NCBI GenBank assembly: GCA_900107185.1
Contig: FNPA01000003.1
Location: forward strand, 1 to 64,000
From: Ruminococcaceae bacterium YAD3003
GTDB taxonomy: Bacteria; Bacillota; Clostridia; Saccharofermentanales; Saccharofermentanaceae
DNA: 64,000 nt
Direction of reading: 5' to 3'
Position numbers and translations under genes: made by a program. The first letter of the stretch is position 1; every line of letters starts with the position of its first letter. The notes below the pieces were generated by a model. The model had not been told where the DNA came from. It made no database searches and worked only from the letters and a program-made list of their open reading frames with translations. Below are positions 15,084 through 23,199 of the stretch, piece after piece.

Positions 15084-15524
15084 TCAGATCTCAGATTCTT
15101 CGATATCTGAACTGTCCTCATCGGGTTCAGTACCCGAAACGATCGTCCAATCAACCGTATATGAAGAATACTGAGTATGCTTTACTCTGACTGTATCGCC
15201 TTCATTCAGAGTATTGTGCAACGGATTCAGGAAATAATACTCTCCATTAATCACATAGTAATTTCTAAGAAAACCAATCTTCTCTACTGTACCTGTGTTG
15301 TAGAAATAATTGTTGTTAGCAACATTATTGATATCCAATAATCTCGGAGCTGTATAAAGAACAATATCGACTACCGCAATGAGTGCAAAAGCAATCGGGA
15401 AGAAATAAGAAACAATATGCTTTGTCTTATGCTTTCTATTGCGTCCTGCGAAGATGCATGTAAGAACGACAAAAAAAGCCGTTACAAAAAGATGCAGTGT
15501 AAGATTAGCAATAAAGTAACGCAT
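15084..15524 (-). CDS. Hypothetical membrane protein with extracytoplasmic beta domain
   Basis: The 146-residue protein has two hydrophobic helices in the first half (FIANLTLHLFVTAFFVVLTC and VSYFFPIAFALIAVVDIVLY), then about 85 residues with beta-rich character (GTVEKIGFLRNYYVINGEYYF, DTVRVKHTQYSSYTVDW) ending in an acidic tail. No family is recognised. It follows fthC by seven bases and probably ends the ligA operon. Nothing else of note is seen in the 125 bases before the next gene. Confidence 0.65.
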   Translation of the reverse strand: MRYFIANLTLHLFVTAFFVVLTCIFAGRNRKHKTKHIVSYFFPIAFALIAVVDIVLYTAPRLLDINNVANNNYFYNTGTVEKIGFLRNYYVINGEYYFLNPLHNTLNEGDTVRVKHTQYSSYTVDWTIVSGTEPDEDSSDIEESEI

Positions 15525-15531
15525 TGATTCT

Positions 15532-16131
15532 TTACTCTCCGTATACTTCTTCAGGTATTACCGCTATAAAATCCGCTGCAATATCGTGCTCATCAGAAGG
15601 CACGTTTGAACAGATCTGGAATTCATAACAGATACCCAGAAGGTATGGTCTCTTACCGCCACAAGAAGCGATAAAACGGTCGTAATAACCGCCGCCCATT
15701 CCAAGTCTTGTACCTTCTTCATTATATGCAACCGCCGGAAGAACGACAACATCAATAGACTTCGGATCAACAGCCTGTTTGGAAGATACAGGTTCCTTGA
15801 TTCCATATGCCCCTGATTCGAATTCAGCATCATTAATACCGCAATCGCAGAATACTATTTCGCTGTTATCTGTCACCCTAGGAAAACAGCACTTTATTCC
15901 TTTAGCAATAAAAGCCTTTGCCAGACTGTCGACAGGAACCTCACCATTTACCGCCCTGTAAAGAGCAATCCTCTTTGCTTTCTTCAGTTTGGATTTGAGT
16001 TCATCGTCATCAATCGCGAAAACAAAATCGGGCAATGTCTTGTCTATTTCAGACAGGACAGAAGAAGACAACTCTCTCCTTCTTCTGATTACCTCTTTTC
16101 TGATCTTAGCTTTCTCTTCGCTGACGTTCAT
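15532..16131 (-). CDS. fthC: 5-formyltetrahydrofolate cyclo-ligase
   Basis: The 199-residue protein belongs to the 5-FTHF cyclo-ligase family, which uses ATP to turn 5-formyl-THF into 5,10-methenyl-THF. It begins with the expected basic helix (KAKIRKEVIRRRRELSS), has LYRAVNGEVPVDSL and the conserved nucleotide/substrate stretch VVLPAVAYNEEGTRLGMGGGYYDRFI, and ends with the usual DFIAVIPEE. It lies between ligA (4-base gap) and a small membrane protein gene, so it is operonic. Confidence 0.93.
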   Translation of the reverse strand: MNVSEEKAKIRKEVIRRRRELSSSVLSEIDKTLPDFVFAIDDDELKSKLKKAKRIALYRAVNGEVPVDSLAKAFIAKGIKCCFPRVTDNSEIVFCDCGINDAEFESGAYGIKEPVSSKQAVDPKSIDVVVLPAVAYNEEGTRLGMGGGYYDRFIASCGGKRPYLLGICYEFQICSNVPSDEHDIAADFIAVIPEEVYGE

Positions 16132-16135
16132 TATC

Positions 16136-18175
16136 TTAGCCCTTGGAAATCAATTCCTTCAGTTCTTCCAAACCGATTATCGGCACGCCAAGCTCTCTGG
16201 CCTTTCGTTCTTTTGAACCGGCATCCGCACCCATAAGAAGATAAGATGTCTTCTTCGATACGGAAGATACCGGCTTACCGCCGTTACTCTCGATGAGGCT
16301 CTCCGCTTCACTTCTTGACATTCCTTCGAGAGTTCCGGTAATGCAGAATGTGAGTCCTGCCAGAGCCGTGCCCTGTACTTCACCCTCGGCTCTCGCAAAG
16401 TTTAAGCCGAGTTCTTTAAGACGGGCCAGAAGAGTCTTGTTACCTTCATCACGGAAGAAGTTATAAATACCTTCTGCAGAGATTTCTCCGATATCCTGAA
16501 CCGCTACGAGATCTTCCTTCCCTGCTTCAGCAATAGCATCCAGAGAGCCGAAAGTTCTTATAAGTTCTTTGGCTGTTGCCTTACCTACACCGGGAATTCC
16601 GAGACCTGCCAGAACCTTATCAGCAGGAGTTTCTGCTCTCGCTGTTTCAATTGCTGCAAGGAGCTTATCCGTATTCTTCTCAAGTCCTAAGAGTTTTGCT
16701 TCGATCAGTTCATCTCTCTTATTCTTGAGTTCAAAAACATCCGCGATATCTTTTATATATTTTTCTTCAGTTAGTTTTCTTATGTATTCGGTTCCGAAAC
16801 CTTTTATATCCATGCAGTCGCGGGATACAAAATTAACTATGCGGTTAATGAGCGCTCCCGGGCACATGAGATTAACGCATTTGAGGTCAACACCGCCTTC
16901 ATCCCTGACGAGCTTGTGACCGCATACAGGGCAGCTGTCAGGCATCTTATAAGCCTGCCAGTCAGAAGGACGTTTAGCCTTAACGACGTCTTTTACTTTC
17001 GGGATGATCTCTCCTGATTTATAAACGAGGATCGTATCACCTATTCCGAGTCCCAACTGGTCTATGAAATCCTGGTTATGAAGAGTGGCTCTGGATACCA
17101 TCGTGCCGCACAAACTGATAGGTTCAAAAACAGCAACGGGCGTTACTCTTCCGGTTCTTCCTGTATTGATTTCCACATCCAACAGGCGTGTCTCTTTTTC
17201 TTCCGGCGGATACTTATATGCAATAGCCCATCTTGGGAACTTGATCGTATTGCCGAGCTGGTTTCTCTCAGACAGATTGTTGAGCTTAACAACCGCACCG
17301 TCGATATCGTACTCGAGCTCGTCACGCATCGCACCTATCTTCTGTATTGCATCCCAGACTTCATCAGCAGTCTTGCACTTAAAGCAATTCTCAATAACCT
17401 TAACGCCGTTGCGCTTAAGATATTCATAACCTTCCAGGTGCGTATTGAACGTAACGCCTCTTGTCTCCTGAATATTAAAAATAAATAGAGACAATCCTCT
17501 TTCCTTAGTAATTCTCGTATCTACCTGGCGCAGCGTTCCGGCTGCACAGTTTCTGGGATTAGCAAATGTTTTTGTTCCCTCTTCTTCCGCCTTGGCATTA
17601 ACGTTCTCAAAGGCTTTCCTGGTCATGTAGACTTCGCCTCTGATCTCGATATAAGGAACGGGCTCTTTCATCTGTCTTACGACATCAGGGATCTGCTTGG
17701 CGTTCATGGTAACATCTTCACCTTCGGTAATTCCGTCACCTCGCGTAACAGCGAGTTTCAATTCGCCTTCTTCATAACGGAGCGCCATCGACAGTCCGTC
17801 TATCTTTGTCTCTACAAGAAATTCAGCTTCTTCACCGAACTCTTCGATCATGGAGTTAACGAACTCGTAGACTTCTTCTTTTGAGAAAACATCCTGGAGC
17901 GATAACATCGGAACGTTATGCTTAACGTGAACACCCTTTTCTGCTTTCCAGCCGACTCTCTGTGAGGGCGAATCAGGAACGATCCAATCAGGATGTTCCT
18001 TCTCGATCTGCTTGAGCCTGTTGTTCATGGTGTCATATTCGTAATCGGAAATCTCCGGCTCATCTTTGGAATAGTAGAGCTCGGCAAAATGATTGAGCTG
18101 TTTTACGAGCTCAAGATATTCATTTCTCTCCTGATCCTCATTTGCCATGGCAGAAAAAAGGTCCAACTGTTCCAT
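16136..18175 (-). CDS. ligA: NAD-dependent DNA ligase
   Basis: The 679-residue protein has all LigA domains: the Ia domain and adenylation domain with catalytic Lys in VETKIDGLSMALRYEEG (about residue 118), OB fold with GDTILVYKSGEIIPKV, the four-Cys zinc finger (CPVCGHKL ... CVNLMCPG), the helix-hairpin-helix region (LAGLGIPGVGKATAKELI) and a C-terminal BRCT domain (GLTFCITGTLEGMSR). I chose ATG 18173-18175 because AGGAGG lies 7 bases upstream; a longer reading to 18202 runs into the preceding gene. It joins Okazaki fragments and repair nicks. Confidence 0.97.
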   Translation of the reverse strand: MEQLDLFSAMANEDQERNEYLELVKQLNHFAELYYSKDEPEISDYEYDTMNNRLKQIEKEHPDWIVPDSPSQRVGWKAEKGVHVKHNVPMLSLQDVFSKEEVYEFVNSMIEEFGEEAEFLVETKIDGLSMALRYEEGELKLAVTRGDGITEGEDVTMNAKQIPDVVRQMKEPVPYIEIRGEVYMTRKAFENVNAKAEEEGTKTFANPRNCAAGTLRQVDTRITKERGLSLFIFNIQETRGVTFNTHLEGYEYLKRNGVKVIENCFKCKTADEVWDAIQKIGAMRDELEYDIDGAVVKLNNLSERNQLGNTIKFPRWAIAYKYPPEEKETRLLDVEINTGRTGRVTPVAVFEPISLCGTMVSRATLHNQDFIDQLGLGIGDTILVYKSGEIIPKVKDVVKAKRPSDWQAYKMPDSCPVCGHKLVRDEGGVDLKCVNLMCPGALINRIVNFVSRDCMDIKGFGTEYIRKLTEEKYIKDIADVFELKNKRDELIEAKLLGLEKNTDKLLAAIETARAETPADKVLAGLGIPGVGKATAKELIRTFGSLDAIAEAGKEDLVAVQDIGEISAEGIYNFFRDEGNKTLLARLKELGLNFARAEGEVQGTALAGLTFCITGTLEGMSRSEAESLIESNGGKPVSSVSKKTSYLLMGADAGSKERKARELGVPIIGLEELKELISKG

Positions 18176-18176
18176 A

Positions 18177-18806
18177 TCATTTCCTCCTGCCTGCAGGGGC
18201 AAGATATATTATCGGGAATGCCACGAAAGCAGCGAGGAATAATCCCCAGACAACCTCATGGATCCCTGCAAGTCCTGACAGGCTGTTCGTGATAAAGAGA
18301 TCATTATATTTAGTTATATAAAGAATCTTGGAAAGAACATTATTCAGTCTTGCTAAAGGCACGAATAAAAGCGAATTAAGAAGCGCGATTGCCAATGAAT
18401 ATGTATAGGCATCTGTAAACCACTTAAGCCCGGTCTCGAACTTAAACAGATAAAACACCAGTCCCAAAACAGCAGGGATAGCAAGAGATACTGCATCACC
18501 TATACTGACCTTCGATTCCGTTATGCTCTTGATAACAAGAACCGCAATATAAACAGTTGTTATCGCACAGGGAATGAATGCACTCAGTTTCGTTTTGGAG
18601 AGTTTCTGAAATAAAACAATCACGGCAAATACTACAAGGTACATAACTATGGAAGTCAGGAGGCTGCCAGCCCCCAAACCGTTCATAGCATATGTGACGC
18701 CTTTAGCAATATACCGCGCAAAAATATGGAAGGGCTCTGTAATCAGAGTCCCCCACAAAAACAGCATAATTATTGAAACAATACCGGCTCGTTCTTCGCT
18801 TCTCAT
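18177..18806 (-). CDS. Hypothetical polytopic membrane protein
   Basis: A 209-residue protein with about six hydrophobic segments (for example IVSIIMLFLWGTLI, LLTSIVMYLVVFAVIVLF, FIPCAITTVYIAVLVI, VSLAIPAVLGLVFYLF, LSGLAGIHEVVWGLFLAAFVAF). No known family is evident and no catalytic motif is visible. It ends one base before the ligase start codon, so the two are likely coupled. Its own ribosome site is poor. Confidence 0.7.
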   Translation of the reverse strand: MRSEERAGIVSIIMLFLWGTLITEPFHIFARYIAKGVTYAMNGLGAGSLLTSIVMYLVVFAVIVLFQKLSKTKLSAFIPCAITTVYIAVLVIKSITESKVSIGDAVSLAIPAVLGLVFYLFKFETGLKWFTDAYTYSLAIALLNSLLFVPLARLNNVLSKILYITKYNDLFITNSLSGLAGIHEVVWGLFLAAFVAFPIIYLAPAGRRK

Positions 18807-18876
18807 ACTGAAAACTGACGCTTAATATCAGCGCCTTCCGTATTCAAATCAAATCACAGGTTTCTGCAACGAGAAA

Positions 18877-19119
18877 TTACTCGTCGAGAGAAGTGAAGTC
18901 ACCATCCTCAAGGTAAGCCTTGAGTGTATTGTATTCTTCGAAATCAAGAGAAATACCCTTACCTACCTTCTCATGGTTCGGGCCCCAATCACGGATGTCG
19001 AGCTTCGGCTTACCGTTATTCCACTTAACGATATTAAGCTCACGCTGCCAACCGGACTTGTTTTCCTTAAGAATTCCGATCTGCTGGACGATCTCGTATG
19101 TGATTTCTGTCTTAGGCAT
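18877..19119 (-). CDS. YdbC/PC4-like DNA-binding protein
   Basis: The 80-residue protein resembles the YdbC group of the transcriptional coactivator PC4 family: EITYEIVQQIGILKENKSGWQRELNIVKWN, then PKLDIRDWGPNHEKVGKGISLDFEEYNTL. PC4-like proteins bind single-stranded DNA as dimers. I chose ATG 19117-19119, with AGGAGG 8 bases upstream. An extended -10 (TG-T-TATAAT on the minus strand, 19158-19163) sits upstream and implies it is transcribed alone. Confidence 0.85.
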   Translation of the reverse strand: MPKTEITYEIVQQIGILKENKSGWQRELNIVKWNNGKPKLDIRDWGPNHEKVGKGISLDFEEYNTLKAYLEDGDFTSLDE

Positions 19120-19157
19120 CCTAAATTCCTCCTGCAAATACATATTTGATTGTATGA

Positions 19158-19166
19158 ATTATAACA
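19158..19166 (-). promoter_or_regulatory. Extended -10 promoter of the PC4-like gene
   Basis: On the minus strand TGTTATAAT matches an extended -10 element (TGN plus TATAAT). No convincing -35 box is needed for such promoters. Confidence 0.45.
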
Positions 19167-19221
19167 CACGTTTGATATCTTCATATAATATAATTAAGAA
19201 AAAAGGAGAAGAGTCCTAATA

Positions 19222-20115
19222 ATGGAAAAAATAGATTTGGTCTACATGGCTGTTTCAGCCCTGATTCTGCTCTATATCTTCTGGTGTTTTATTGAGCCCT
19301 TCTTCCTCATCCGTGACAAAGCGGTCTTAAAAAAATCTCCAAAAGACAATTCTCCTGTTGAGAATCTGAAGATTAAAAGACTTCCTATGTTACCTATAGG
19401 TGATAAAGAGGAGGCTGATTTCAGATATGTATTCTTCTCAGATACGCACGCTGAATGGTGCCCCGTATCTTCTAAAAGGATCTGCGAGTCAATACGAAGG
19501 GCACAAGCCAAGGCACCTCTAGATGCCGTAATCTTCGGCGGTGACATGAGCTCTTATAAACAGGGGGCCTCCAGAGGATTCAAATATCTAAATGCAATCA
19601 GCAAATGCTGTAAGGAATTGGATATTCCTTTCTATGGTGTTTCAGGCAATCATGATGTCCATGTCAGCAACATTCCGGAAACCGCCGGATTTGTTAGTCT
19701 CGATGATACCCATATAACCGTCAGATCACGCACCAGCGGCGCGAGCGCCATCCTGGCAGGATTATCCGATACAGGAAGAAAGAACCGCGTATGGCACAAA
19801 ATGCCTGCTCTGGACAGCAACGATCCGGTAATCCTGGTCGTTCACGATCCTGATGCCCTCCTGCACTTTGAACCGCAGACCAGACCTGATTATATGCTCT
19901 CAGGACATCTCCACGGTGGCCAGATGAAATTCCCCTTCAGGATAGAGTTCTGCGTCCTCAGAAGACACGACAAGCTCCCTAATATGGGTGCCGTACAGGG
20001 TGTTTATAACATCGGCGGCACTACTGTATTCATTTCGAGAGGATTAGGATGTGGAGTAATGCCGTTCCGTTTCCTGTCCATGCCTGAGGTTACGGTAGTA
20101 GAAATCAAACTCTAA
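19222..20115 (+). CDS. Membrane-anchored metallophosphoesterase
   Basis: This 297-residue protein has an N-terminal membrane helix (LVYMAVSALILLYIFWCFI) and a calcineurin-like phosphoesterase domain with all metal-binding motifs: FSDTHAEW, FGGDMSS, SGNHDVH, VHDPDAL and GHLHGGQM. Related YkuE/YaeI-type enzymes act at the membrane, possibly on UDP-diacylglucosamine-like or other phosphoesters; the substrate is not determined. It is on the plus strand alone, opposite to both neighbours, with an AAGGAG ribosome site. Confidence 0.92.
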   Translation: MEKIDLVYMAVSALILLYIFWCFIEPFFLIRDKAVLKKSPKDNSPVENLKIKRLPMLPIGDKEEADFRYVFFSDTHAEWCPVSSKRICESIRRAQAKAPLDAVIFGGDMSSYKQGASRGFKYLNAISKCCKELDIPFYGVSGNHDVHVSNIPETAGFVSLDDTHITVRSRTSGASAILAGLSDTGRKNRVWHKMPALDSNDPVILVVHDPDALLHFEPQTRPDYMLSGHLHGGQMKFPFRIEFCVLRRHDKLPNMGAVQGVYNIGGTTVFISRGLGCGVMPFRFLSMPEVTVVEIKL

Positions 20116-20162
20116 GCGTATATACTTTCGATCGTATATATAAATAATAAGAATATAAAAAA

Positions 20163-20184
20163 GGCTGCCTCATATGAGACAGCC
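20163..20184. terminator. Bidirectional terminator between phosphoesterase and gap
   Basis: GGCTG/CAGCC with an inner CTCAT/ATGAG helix forms a stem flanked by A-run on the left and CTCTT on the right. It serves the convergent phosphoesterase and gap genes. Confidence 0.75.
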
Positions 20185-20211
20185 TCTTATTATCTGTACT
20201 TAAGTCAGCTA

Positions 20212-21246
20212 TTAGCCGAGCTCTGCGAAGTACTTGATTGTTCTTACCATCTGTGATGTGTAAGAATTCTCGTTGTCGTACCAAGAAACAACCTGAACGA
20301 GTGAGTTGCCATCGTCCATCTTGGAAACCATTGTCTGGTTAGCATCGAAGAGTGAACCATATCTCATACCGATGATGTCGGAAGAAACGAGCTTCTCCTC
20401 TGTGTAACCGAATGACTCGTTAGCAGCAGCCTTCATAGCAGCGTTGATGCCCTCAACTGTAGCTTCACCCTTAACAACAGCGTGAAGGATTGTTGTAGAA
20501 CCTGTAGGTGTAGGAACTCTCTGAGCAGCACCGATGAGCTTACCATTGAGCTCAGGGATTACGAGGCCGATAGCCTTAGCAGCGCCTGTAGAGTTAGGTA
20601 CGATGTTAGCAGCACCAGCTCTAGCTCTCTGGAGGTCACCCTTTCTCTGAGGACCGTCGAGGATCATCTGGTCGCCTGTGTAAGCGTGAACTGTTGTCAT
20701 GATACCGCTCTGGATTGCAGCATAATCATTGAGAGCCTTTGTCATAGGAGCAAGGCAGTTTGTTGTGCAAGAAGCAGCAGAGATGATCTTGTCATCCTTT
20801 GTCAATGTTGTGTGGTTAACGTTGTAAACGATTGTAGGGAGATCGTTTCCTGCAGGAGCAGAGATAACAACCTTCTTAGCACCAGCATTGATGTGTGCCT
20901 GAGACTTTTCCTTAGATGTATAGAAACCTGTGCACTCGAGAACAACGTCTACACCGAGCTCACCCCAAGGGCAATTGTTAGCGTCAGATTCCTTGTAGAT
21001 CTTAAGTGTCTTACCGTCTACTGTGATTGTGTTAGCTTCGTCATCAGCGGATACAGTGTGCTTGTTCTCGCCGATTACACCAGCGTAACCACCCTGAGCT
21101 GTGTCATACTTGAGAAGGTGAGCGAGCATTGAAGGCTTTGTAAGATCGTTGATAGCAACTACCTCATAACCCTCAGCACCGAACATCTGTCTGAAAGCAA
21201 GACGACCGATACGACCGAAACCGTTAATCGCAACTTTTACTGCCAT
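20212..21246 (-). CDS. gap: Glyceraldehyde-3-phosphate dehydrogenase
   Basis: The 344-residue protein is a classical type I GAPDH: Rossmann start [22 protein letters not shown]-binding NDLT, and the catalytic Cys in [13 protein letters not shown] (about residue 158) with His in TVHAYTGDQ. The NAD-type glycolytic enzyme oxidizes glyceraldehyde 3-phosphate to 1,3-bisphosphoglycerate. It has an AGGAGG ribosome site and terminators on both sides, so it is monocistronic. Codon use is strongly biased (GCT, AAC, GTT), as expected for high expression. Confidence 0.98.
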   Translation of the reverse strand: MAVKVAINGFGRIGRLAFRQMFGAEGYEVVAINDLTKPSMLAHLLKYDTAQGGYAGVIGENKHTVSADDEANTITVDGKTLKIYKESDANNCPWGELGVDVVLECTGFYTSKEKSQAHINAGAKKVVISAPAGNDLPTIVYNVNHTTLTKDDKIISAASCTTNCLAPMTKALNDYAAIQSGIMTTVHAYTGDQMILDGPQRKGDLQRARAGAANIVPNSTGAAKAIGLVIPELNGKLIGAAQRVPTPTGSTTILHAVVKGEATVEGINAAMKAAANESFGYTEEKLVSSDIIGMRYGSLFDANQTMVSKMDDGNSLVQVVSWYDNENSYTSQMVRTIKYFAELG

Positions 21247-21390
21247 ATTGAATTCCTCCTAAATTCCCTTAACCGGGATTATTAAAAAACTTATAAGTGC
21301 CATATGGTCTGCACCGTATGAATTCTACTCCACTTAAATAGGGTTTGCCACAGCATTTTTGTCATATAAATGTAAATTTAAATAAAAAAA

Positions 21391-21410
21391 GGGCATATTG
21401 CCCCTTTTTT
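21391..21410. terminator. Terminator downstream of the zinc-ribbon gene
   Basis: GGGCA/TGCCC with a 3-base loop is flanked by a long A-run on the left and a T-run on the right. It follows the minus-strand zinc-ribbon gene (ends 21480) and separates it from gap. Confidence 0.8.
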
Positions 21411-21479
21411 CCCTCAAACGATTTTTGTTTGGTATCAGAACCCCGTTTTTGAGGCATAAATCCTCAATAATTGAAAATC

Positions 21480-22172
21480 TCAGTCTACAGTTCCTGTCAA
21501 TCTGATTTTCGGCCTGTCTGCCCTGTTCTCAAAAGCGAGCAAGCAGATAAGGGCAGCTACGGTTCCCTGAAGATCGTAGTGGGAATTGAACGTTCCGATG
21601 TTATTCGAATACTTCTCTCCGAGCTTTACATCAGGAAGTCCTACCGAATAACCGAAGTTGATATAAGGAACTGCCGTATGGAGAATATCCTTAAACGACT
21701 TCTTCTCAACAAAGAAAGTACGCTTGTCTGTAACTACAACTCCCGTCTTACCGTGTACGAAAATACCGTCATCGTTATAAAGGATGACACGCTCACCCTG
21801 CTGGAAACTGCCGGACAGGCGGTCAACTATGCCCTTCATCTTGTCCTCGCGGATACCATTGGCAGATATCTCGTCAAAACCCATGAGGTAATCACGCATA
21901 TAGTTCTCTAACGCAGACGCTGAATCGTATTCGTTAAGGCCCCTTACGAAAGATGAGATAACAGGCTTTGTCTTAGGGCTCTCCGAGAGCTTTTTGTAAT
22001 CCCATTCGTAGATGAACCAGTCTTTGCTGATGGGATGATCACCGATGTCTTTTTGTGTCTGCTCATCGAGAGCAAACTCACTGCCACAGAAAGAACAAAC
22101 GAGTCTTTTGCTGCTGTGAATAACCTCTAGTTTTCCGTTACAGTTGGGACACTTATTAAGTTCAACCGGCAT
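21480..22172 (-). CDS. Zinc-ribbon protein with PH-like domain, unknown function
   Basis: The 230-residue protein starts with a TFIIB-type zinc ribbon (CPNCNGKLEVIHSSKRLVCSFCGSEF). A helical middle (residues 40-100) is followed by a beta-rich stretch GERVILYNDDGIFVHGKTGVVVTDKRTFFVEKKSFKDILH resembling a bacterial PH or GRAM-like domain. No enzymatic motif is visible. The ribosome site is GGAG, six bases before ATG. Ends before a strong terminator. It may be an RNA- or protein-binding adaptor; no function is assigned. Confidence 0.7.
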   Translation of the reverse strand: MPVELNKCPNCNGKLEVIHSSKRLVCSFCGSEFALDEQTQKDIGDHPISKDWFIYEWDYKKLSESPKTKPVISSFVRGLNEYDSASALENYMRDYLMGFDEISANGIREDKMKGIVDRLSGSFQQGERVILYNDDGIFVHGKTGVVVTDKRTFFVEKKSFKDILHTAVPYINFGYSVGLPDVKLGEKYSNNIGTFNSHYDLQGTVAALICLLAFENRADRPKIRLTGTVD

Positions 22173-22194
22173 ATTATTCTCCTACCCGTCCGGG

Positions 22195-22842
22195 TTACAT
22201 TACTGCTACTACTCTTTTGATCGTTATGCCCTGATCAGCGAATTTCTGCTCAAATTCAGTGCGGATGTTTTCTTCATTCCACTCACTGTTATGAAGATCT
22301 CTAGTAACGTCTTCGAGCTTAAAACCTGTCTCAGTGAATTCGCCCAGCGAAAAGTCAAACAGCTCATCGTTATCAGTCTTAAATTCGATCGCTCCGCCGT
22401 CACGCATCATAACCTTGTACTTGTTGAGGAAATCTCTGTAAGTAAGGCGTCTTTTAGGCTTGTTCTGTCTGGTCCAGGGATCGGAAAAATTGAGAAAGAT
22501 CCTGTTGATCTCATTCTCATCGAAATAGTTCTCGATGATGCCTGCATCACCTCTTACAAAGAAGAGATTCGGAATCTCCAGTTCATGTGCCTTCTCAATA
22601 GCCGCGAGAGTGACGGAAGCATCTCTCTCCATTGCGATATAAAGGACTTCGGGATGTCTTAATGCCATCTCGGAACAGAACTTACCCTTACCGCATCCGA
22701 TCTCAAGCCATACGGGAGTATCTTCAGAAACTCCGCATGCCTCTCTCCACTTGCCTTTATTCAGCATGGGCGCGTCAAACCAGCGCTCATGACATTTTTC
22801 CATGCGCGCAGGAATATTGCGCTTAGTTCTCATTCTAGCCAT
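22195..22842 (-). CDS. trmB: tRNA (guanine-N7)-methyltransferase
   Basis: The 215-residue protein matches TrmB: the SAM-binding WLEIGCGKGKFCSEMA, YIAMERDASV, VRGDAGIIENYF and the family motif NFSDPWTRQNKPKRRLTY (which corresponds to FPDPWPKKRHxKRRL), then EFKTDNDELFDFSL. It makes N7-methylguanosine at position 46 of tRNA. It starts four bases after the HIT gene stops, and probably shares its transcript and that of alaS. Confidence 0.95.
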   Translation of the reverse strand: MARMRTKRNIPARMEKCHERWFDAPMLNKGKWREACGVSEDTPVWLEIGCGKGKFCSEMALRHPEVLYIAMERDASVTLAAIEKAHELEIPNLFFVRGDAGIIENYFDENEINRIFLNFSDPWTRQNKPKRRLTYRDFLNKYKVMMRDGGAIEFKTDNDELFDFSLGEFTETGFKLEDVTRDLHNSEWNEENIRTEFEQKFADQGITIKRVVAVM

Positions 22843-22846
22843 AGGA

Positions 22847-23188
22847 TCAGATTAGCTTCTCCGTAAGTGTTACACCGCCTATAACATGGAAGTGAACGTG
22901 CATAACAGTCTGGCCTGCACCTTCACCGCAGTTATTGATTGTTCTGTATGCACCGCTGATGCCCTTAATCTTGGCAACTTCAGCGATCGCCTTTGTGATC
23001 TCGCCTGCATAAAGAGCACCCTCAGGATCTGAGGCAAGTTCATTCATGTCTGCGAAATGCTTCTTCGGAACAACGAGAACATGCACGGGTGCAACGGGAT
23101 TAATATCGTTGAAACAAAGAACATAATCGTTCTCATATACTTTTGTTGAAGGGATCTTACCCTCTACGATGTCACAAAATAAGCACAT
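22847..23188 (-). CDS. HIT family protein (HinT-like nucleotide hydrolase)
   Basis: The 113-residue protein is a histidine-triad protein: CLFCDIVEGKIPSTKVYEND at the start, PKKHFADMNEL in the middle, and the triad HVHFHVIGG near the end. HinT-type enzymes hydrolyse adenosine phosphoramidates. Ribosome site AAGGAG. It follows alaS by 12 bases and precedes trmB, so it is part of the same operon. Confidence 0.95.
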   Translation of the reverse strand: MCLFCDIVEGKIPSTKVYENDYVLCFNDINPVAPVHVLVVPKKHFADMNELASDPEGALYAGEITKAIAEVAKIKGISGAYRTINNCGEGAGQTVMHVHFHVIGGVTLTEKLI

Positions 23189-23199
23189 GGTATTTCTCC

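Noticed and set aside
14960-15154. Short ORF upstream of the Spo0A-like gene
   Set aside because: It has no ribosome site and overlaps the better-supported gene start; its composition looks non-coding.
20482-21132. 216-codon plus-strand ORF opposite gap
   Set aside because: It is antisense to gap, whose codon bias creates long opposite frames; it has no known domain.
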